A DNA stretch of 64,000 nt from Dimorphilus gyrociliatus (lineage: Eukaryota; Annelida; Polychaeta; Dinophilidae). This document shows, one piece after another, positions 58,296 to 64,000 of the stretch. Both the position numbers and the translations under genes were made by a program. The stretch spans positions 620,001 to 684,000 of the forward strand of contig CAJFCJ010000011.1 in assembly GCA_904063045.1 (NCBI GenBank). Direction: 5' to 3'. The notes under the pieces were generated by a model. That model worked only from the letters and a program-made list of their open reading frames with translations, had not been told where the DNA came from and did no database searches. Numbering within the stretch: position 1 is the stretch's first letter; each line of letters starts with the position of its first letter.

Positions 58296-60155
58296 TCTAG
58301 TGATGTATTTTGATTTCGTTGTATTCTTTGACAGGACTAAAAATATTCATCACTTCTATCTAAAATGACATCCAAGGCAAATTGTTTTTTTTTCTAAATA
58401 GTAATCTAGAAACATCAATGATAAATTGGAAGCACCTTCCCTTGAATTTTTACACGCGTTAATTTCTTGTTAGATTGTGCTATTTTGGATTTTTAAAATT
58501 GTTTAAAACATTTTAAAATGAACTTTAAGATTAAAAGCTTTCAATATATATACTAAATCGTTTTTGCTATGAGGGTTTCAACTCTGTTCCATTTCGCCTA
58601 GTTTCAAAATGATTGAATAAGCTGAAAGGAACTTATATCTTTTATGTTGAAAAATTATAAACGGAAGATGGAGCTTCATTCTGGGTGATGAACCAATGCC
58701 CCCTATAGTGCAACTCTGACATATTTATTACTTTCCAAGGAATATTGTAACTTTCCCTGCGTTTAAATATTTGTCTATTTTGGGAGACGTCATACATAAC
58801 ACTTTTGCCATAAATTAAGCAAGATATTTTTTATACCATACTTTCTTTGAAAATGATTTAGCAATCGTGTTTGACGGTAAAACAAGTTGCTTTTATCTGA
58901 GATAAGATTTCAACTTAAGAATTCAGCTGTAGTATGAAGAGTTCTTTCTGTTAGCATATTTAAACAATCAGCTTCCTGTTAGAATTAACACATTGCATTT
59001 TACAAATCATTTTAGCTGATCTTGATAGAATGTATATAATAAATATTTCGAAGATTTTTTTCTTGAGTACTTTTACAAGCATATACAAAGCATATATTCA
59101 AATATTTCTCTTCAGCTTCTCAAAAGTCAACTACAACACAAAATTGGCTTATTAGTTGTGATAGTAATAAAAAGTACATGTACTTATTATGTTAAAACTC
59201 AGGTATACAAATAAAAATGAACATAACTATTAGACTTTCTCAGTCTAATCACGAATGTCAAACATTAAATTCTAGGCGACAAGAAAAAATTTACTCTCGC
59301 TGTGAGAATCCAGATGGCACTACCCTTTAATTATAACAAAGAGTTTACATTATGAGAATTTCGAAAGATAAAGTGTTGGCGACTTCATCTGATATTACTC
59401 CGAATACTAGCTAATATATACTTATATGTTTTAATACATAATTAATTTCCTCAAATTTCAACAATTGCTTTAAAAAAATTCACGCTCCAGACATAACTTG
59501 ATTAAGGATTTATTTAGGTTGAGTAACTGACAAACATTAATATTGAAGTTTATATGAAGAAAAATTTTAAACAGCTAATAGAATTACTATTTTTTCACGA
59601 TAGGATACAAATCTTTGTCACCCGCAATCCTTAAAATATTCAACCTATTGAGGATAACAATAACGTTTCCTGAGTGACCCATTAATCAAATCAAGTGGCG
59701 GATAAACAGCCCTTCGTAATAAAATACAGTAGTCTTTTAAAAAACGAAGGGTGTCAGCAGGTGTGCGCAAACAGTTTAGTCAGATTAATACGCTAATGAA
59801 AAGCTGCTGCGTCAATAATGACATTTGGTGAGACGTCCAGAGAGAATTTCACGTTTTCATGATCAAAGTAAAGAGGTTTTGAACGATTGTCTCCCTTTTG
59901 CTGCTGTAATTAACTGGGGTTCATATAGAACTTGCTGTTCAATCTAATATGAAGAGTATTGGTTTCAAATGTCACGCTGTTGGAAATAAGTAAGCATTAT
60001 AACATTGTGCCATTTTATCTGGAAAAGAATATTATTGTCATACAAACAACAACAGTTGGTCAGAGTTCGTACTTTGCTGACCTCGACCCTATTAAGTGAC
60101 ACTCATCTGGCGAAGAACTTTATTTAAAGCATTCCACTCATCACCTTATACCCAA

Positions 60156-60200
60156 CGCAGATGTTGAAGGTGTCTAATTGAACAATCGGCGTCATATTGT
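60156..60200. repeat. Block 1 of a duplicated noncoding motif
   Basis: Starts CGCAGATGTTGAAGGTGTCT, then AATTGA and, after a variable spacer, CATATTGT. It matches 22 of the first 26 bases of block 2 (61235-61289) and shares its CATATTGT end. Confidence 0.55.
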
Positions 60201-61234
60201 TGTATTGTTAACGTCAGCGTCTTTTTATTAAGAGTAAATGGTAGAAAGATTATACTGTATATCTGATCGATTATTTTTATATAAATGATTTCTATGATGA
60301 TTAATTCCGTAAAAAACCGATATTGTTTACTTTTATCTAGGAGTATTTAGAGGGACATCCTTGCATAAGAAGTAATTAGACGAAAACGATCAACATGTCC
60401 TTGGCTATGTGGTATTCCATTCACATACTACTGTAAATAAAGGGTAAATTGATAATTTAACGTTTCATTTCATACTTAGGCAGTAAAACAAATTTTCTTT
60501 CAAGCACTGAATATGGAATCTTATACATTCATTAGTGGATATGACGATCTTAACTTTTTAATACATGAATATTATTCAAGTTTTATTTTATTTTTTTCAA
60601 ACAGCAAACAAAAAGATAAAAAAGCTGAAATAACAAAATGAACGTTCTAAAAGTTCCTCGCTACAGTTAGTTTTTAGAGTAGCAGATGGAGCTATAAGAT
60701 ATGCTTTTTTCGTTGCTTAAAAATGCTAAAGGAGGAAATTCTTTACCTACTTGTATTTCACTCCTGCTAAGTAGGTTGATGGTCAAAGCTAGATTTATTA
60801 TTCCTTACTACGCAATGAATTTTTCAAAGGAATGTTAATCCACTGCATAAATTGGAGCATAAAACACGTTTTGTTCATTTTACTTCATTTTTATCACAAT
60901 TTTTAATCAGATTTATTTTTTTAATAGCCTTCAAATAATTCATAACTAATACTCAATGTTCTATTACATATCTATTACTTGTTATACTGTATTATAAAAT
61001 CAATTTTTTTATGCTAAATTAAAGGATTAATGATGAATTTTAATATTTCAGAGTATCTCTATTTTAAAGCGTGTTAAATTTCATCAGTTGTAAATAAAAG
61101 TATGAATAGGAAAAAATGCTAAATAGATAAGTGTCGAAAAAATAATATTTCTAAATTTTATATATAATATAACCCTAAAAGAGATATTACGCTCTGTAAA
61201 AACGATGTTAAACAGTACATTCTCTACTTCACTT

Positions 61235-61289
61235 CGCAGATGCTCCAGGCGTCTAATTGACCAAAGCAAACTCCCAGCCGCCATATTGT
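61235..61289. repeat. Block 2 of a duplicated noncoding motif
   Basis: Starts CGCAGATGCTCCAGGCGTCT, then AATTGA and, after a longer spacer, CATATTGT. Same order and strand as block 1, about 1.08 kb away. Confidence 0.55.
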
Positions 61290-62511
61290 GATGCCTCGTA
61301 ACGTGTTTCACTAAACTGATTGGCGACGCCTTGCCAGATGCGTCCTATTGTACACGAGGCGTCTCTTTCTAGATATGATGCGAATACAAAATTTTTGGCC
61401 ACCAAAAGCGTCTCTTTGTGCGATCGGCGCCGTCTAATGCGTTCGAAATCTAGTTAGAATTGATTGAAAGAAAAAGAGCATGTGCGACGGAACGTGAAGG
61501 CGAAGAGGCGCCGTATGGGCGTTTCTTTTTGACGTAATTCGACTGCGATTTCGTCTGGTAATTGAATAACTGAATTTCTGTCGTTGAATTCGAGAATTTC
61601 GTCTTTCCTTGAGAATCAGTAATAGCTGATGACTGATAGAAGCTATCCTTTCTTTCCTCGCTCAGAATAATTTAATTTAAAATCAAACTGAGTTGCCGTT
61701 AACTTTTAAAAGAAATTTAAGATTTACAAATTGCTGGACAATAATACATATATTTATGCTATACTCCAGACTGTTTTAATGTCGTTAATTCACATTGCTA
61801 TTAATCAACGTCTAGAAAACTTGGTAGAATTCTCAAAGGCATTGGGTAGCTAAATTGGACAACTTAAAGAAAATCAATCTTGGAGGAGACTTTTTCTATT
61901 GTTAAATAATTTTGGATGATGTATCAAACTAACATTAAGGCCTCAATCACCAATTGAATACGTTTGATAATTAAATTTTCTTTTGATTAATTGTAACAAA
62001 GTTGTTAATTCTACTTTTATTAAAAGCATATAAACTTTTGGGTCACATGACATCTTATGGAAATTAGTCCATTTTTGCATGAATAAACAATTCGTGAGCA
62101 TCTGCTAAGGGATAACAAATCTGTTGCGGCATTTTAAAGTTATACTATCTTCATATCATTCATATTAGACTTTCAAATATTTTATAAGCACCTCATAAAA
62201 TTAAATTTTAAATTTGTAAACAACAGATATTGTGATAAAGTAGTAGTGAAAGTAGTAAATAGGCCTATTAGCTTTACGTATTATTATGTTTTGCACTTTC
62301 AGGAACAGGTAACAAAAACGAATGTTTTACTTTACATTTACATCTGAAAAACTTAAAAACAGCGAAGGTAATATTTTTTACATTCGTTCTGTTGTCACTT
62401 AACCTAAAAATCTCAGCCCTTGAAAACATCAGTGCCCTCTGGCGATTGCCTCTTCGCAGTCTCATTTCACTTTCAGCTTTTCAACAGTAGAAGTGATTCA
62501 TACTCAGAGAA

Positions 62512-62931
62512 ATGTCTAACTTTCATTCTTCTTCTACTGATGAGTGCGATTTCGATGATATTATTGATCCATCATCTCCAGGTGGTTCGAAGAAACCTCG
62601 ACTAACGATAAATGCTAGAGAGAGACGTCGCATGCATGATTTGAACGATGCTCTTGATGACTTGAGAAGTGTTATTCCTTATGCCCACTCTCCGAATGTC
62701 AGAAAATTATCTAAAATTGCTACACTTCTTCTGGCAAAGAATTATATTTTGATGCAGGCAAACGCCCTGGAAGAATTAAGGCGGATGATTGGAGTGATGA
62801 ATGGAAATGTTGCTCTTGGTCTAGGAAATCAAACAAATTTAACGTCTTTTGGAGCGAATTTTGGTTTTCAAAGTTTAGAAACATCAGGAGATTTTAACAG
62901 ATGTGGAAAGAGAAGAAAAATTGACACCTAA
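62512..62931 (+). CDS. bHLH transcription factor, beta3/Oli (BHLHE22/23) type
   Basis: Intronless frame of 139 residues, [14 protein letters not shown] at the start. The bHLH domain spans about residues 30-95: basic region [19 protein letters not shown] with the E-R-R-R core, helix 1 [13 protein letters not shown], loop [20 protein letters not shown] and helix 2 with [32 protein letters not shown] and the [24 protein letters not shown] pattern (two pieces) identify the Olig/beta3 superfamily; it is closest to BHLHE22/23 and fly Oli, rather than Olig or neurogenin. These factors bind E-boxes and act as repressors in neuron specification. The protein is much shorter than vertebrate BHLHE22, lacking the long Gly/Ala/His-rich flanks. 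AATAAA is at 63074-63079. Confidence 0.92.
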   Translation: MSNFHSSSTDECDFDDIIDPSSPGGSKKPRLTINARERRRMHDLNDALDDLRSVIPYAHSPNVRKLSKIATLLLAKNYILMQANALEELRRMIGVMNGNVALGLGNQTNLTSFGANFGFQSLETSGDFNRCGKRRKIDT

Positions 62932-64000
62932 TGTGTGTTCAAGGCTCAACTGATTATCTGCTTGATGTATCTTCATTCTAGCAAAAAAAAACAGAATATT
63001 CGTTTCCCTAAATGTATTAAAGGACTGTAAATTACATTTTATTGTTATCTTGAAAAAAAAACGTGTTGCAGGCAATAAAGTGTTGCATTTTGTATTATTC
63101 GGATAATAAATATATCAGACATACACCCAATATTATATTTTAACGCAAAAATATCATAGTAATTGAATGCTTGGTATTTCTGAGCTATCTGTATAATATT
63201 TTTACATGTATAATGGCTGTAATCTCCTATTCTCTTTCATACATACATTATTTACTTTTAAGATGTCTTTGTTGACTTTCAGAAAGATTCAATTTTAGGA
63301 AAACAATTTAAATTATGTTACTTTCATTTTCTGTGTTGTATTGAATTCTCCTTTGTATAAATAATGATATAGATGGCGTTATTCATCTACTACAGATCTG
63401 GGGTAGAAAAGCATAAACATACTTAAAATTGAAACGATAGTGAGACGTCAAAATGTTTTAGTAATATTTTAAAAACGTTTGAGGCGTTATAAAAACTCTA
63501 TAAAAAATTTAAGTAAGTCAAATTCAAGCAGATGAAACTGAAATTTGATGACAAGATCTGGGAATATTCTTTTGTATACTTATAAAGCAATGGTCGTGTA
63601 AGAGAAAACTTCGAATAGCAGGTTTGACAATTTTAAACTAAATCAGTTCTTATAAAGTTTTAGATAACTCAAACTGCAATAGCAATATCAAATCTATGAC
63701 ATGAGTTAACACAAAATTAAACTGTTTTATTAAATCTGTAGCTTTATTGCCAATAGACACAGGCGCAGAATCTTAGAACAAAAGTTATAATAAATTTTAA
63801 TAAATTAATATTATAAATATAATTGGAAACTTATGAAGATTTAGCAAGTTAGTAGTTAAATTTTTCATGCTTACATCCCAAAATAAGTTTAATCGATAGA
63901 AAGCTGGAAAGTAGGACTACTAAAGGAATGTTTATTTTAATATTAATACGATTTACTACATATAAACACAACGAAAATGAAATATTAAGTCTAAGTTTAG
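62932..64000. other. bHLH 3' region and intergenic DNA to the window edge
   Basis: 1.07 kb, AT-rich. The bHLH poly(A) signal is at 63074-63079. No further gene seen. Confidence 0.55.
63074..63079 (+). terminator. Poly(A) signal of the bHLH gene
   Basis: AATAAA about 140 bp after the stop codon. Confidence 0.5.

Larger units (their letters stand above)
57560..62511. promoter_or_regulatory. 5 kb intergenic desert upstream of the bHLH gene
   Basis: No coding sequence, RNA gene or transposon recognised. Features seen: an AT dinucleotide run (58276-58295), TGACGTAA at 57797-57804 and 61530-61537, a pair of related blocks (60156-60200 and 61235-61289), and a dense group of GCGTCT/GGCGCC words at 61245-61515. 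The right half likely contains enhancers of the bHLH gene. Confidence 0.45.

Overview
The window is nuclear DNA of a bilaterian animal with a compact, AT-rich genome. Most introns are only about 45-130 bp with GTAAGT-like donors, genes lie on both strands a few hundred bases apart, and the gene set is animal-specific: fermitin/kindlin, fuseless, astacins, a PAR-like bZIP, a beta3/Oli-type bHLH, TTC8/BBS8 and myeloid leukemia factor. A small spiralian with a miniaturised genome (for example a dinophilid annelid) would fit, but that is inference from style, not from a marker sequence. Seventeen protein-coding genes are modelled; each multi-exon model below joins in frame, and its coding length is divisible by three.

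Layout: 1-5 kb holds the 3' part of an unrecognised basic gene, a small single-pass membrane protein, MLF, and a UBX-domain (UBXN10-like) gene on the minus strand. 5.5-14.7 kb has SUCO/osteopotentia (SUN domain, minus) head-to-head with TRMT6 (plus), then TANGO6. 15-20 kb has a BAHD1-like BAH chromatin gene (minus) and a small unknown gene with a possible PP1 docking motif. 21.3-29.7 kb holds two tandem minus-strand astacin metalloproteases with different C-terminal modules. 30-35 kb has an unknown, probably secreted protein with a Gly-Lys repeat and the cap methyltransferase CMTR1, head-to-head with TAMM41. MRPS11 and TTC8 follow to 40.2 kb.

From 40.7 kb the style changes. Fermitin has a 4.7 kb first intron, and two regulatory genes (a bZIP at 53.9 kb, a bHLH at 62.5 kb) sit in deserts of about 5 kb, with fuseless between them. 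The noncoding DNA here has many CpG-containing words (TGACGTAA/TTACGTCA, AGACGC/GCGTCT), as expected of enhancer-rich DNA.

The most interesting signal is in the second astacin gene. Two adjacent exons (28469-28547 and 28674-28749) encode alternative versions of the same cysteine-flanked active-site segment. Their phases allow only one to be used per transcript, so this looks like mutually exclusive splicing that swaps part of a protease substrate-binding region. The neighbouring astacin gene has an unusual domain order: astacin, EGF-like, CUB, VWA, mucin-like stalk, MAM.
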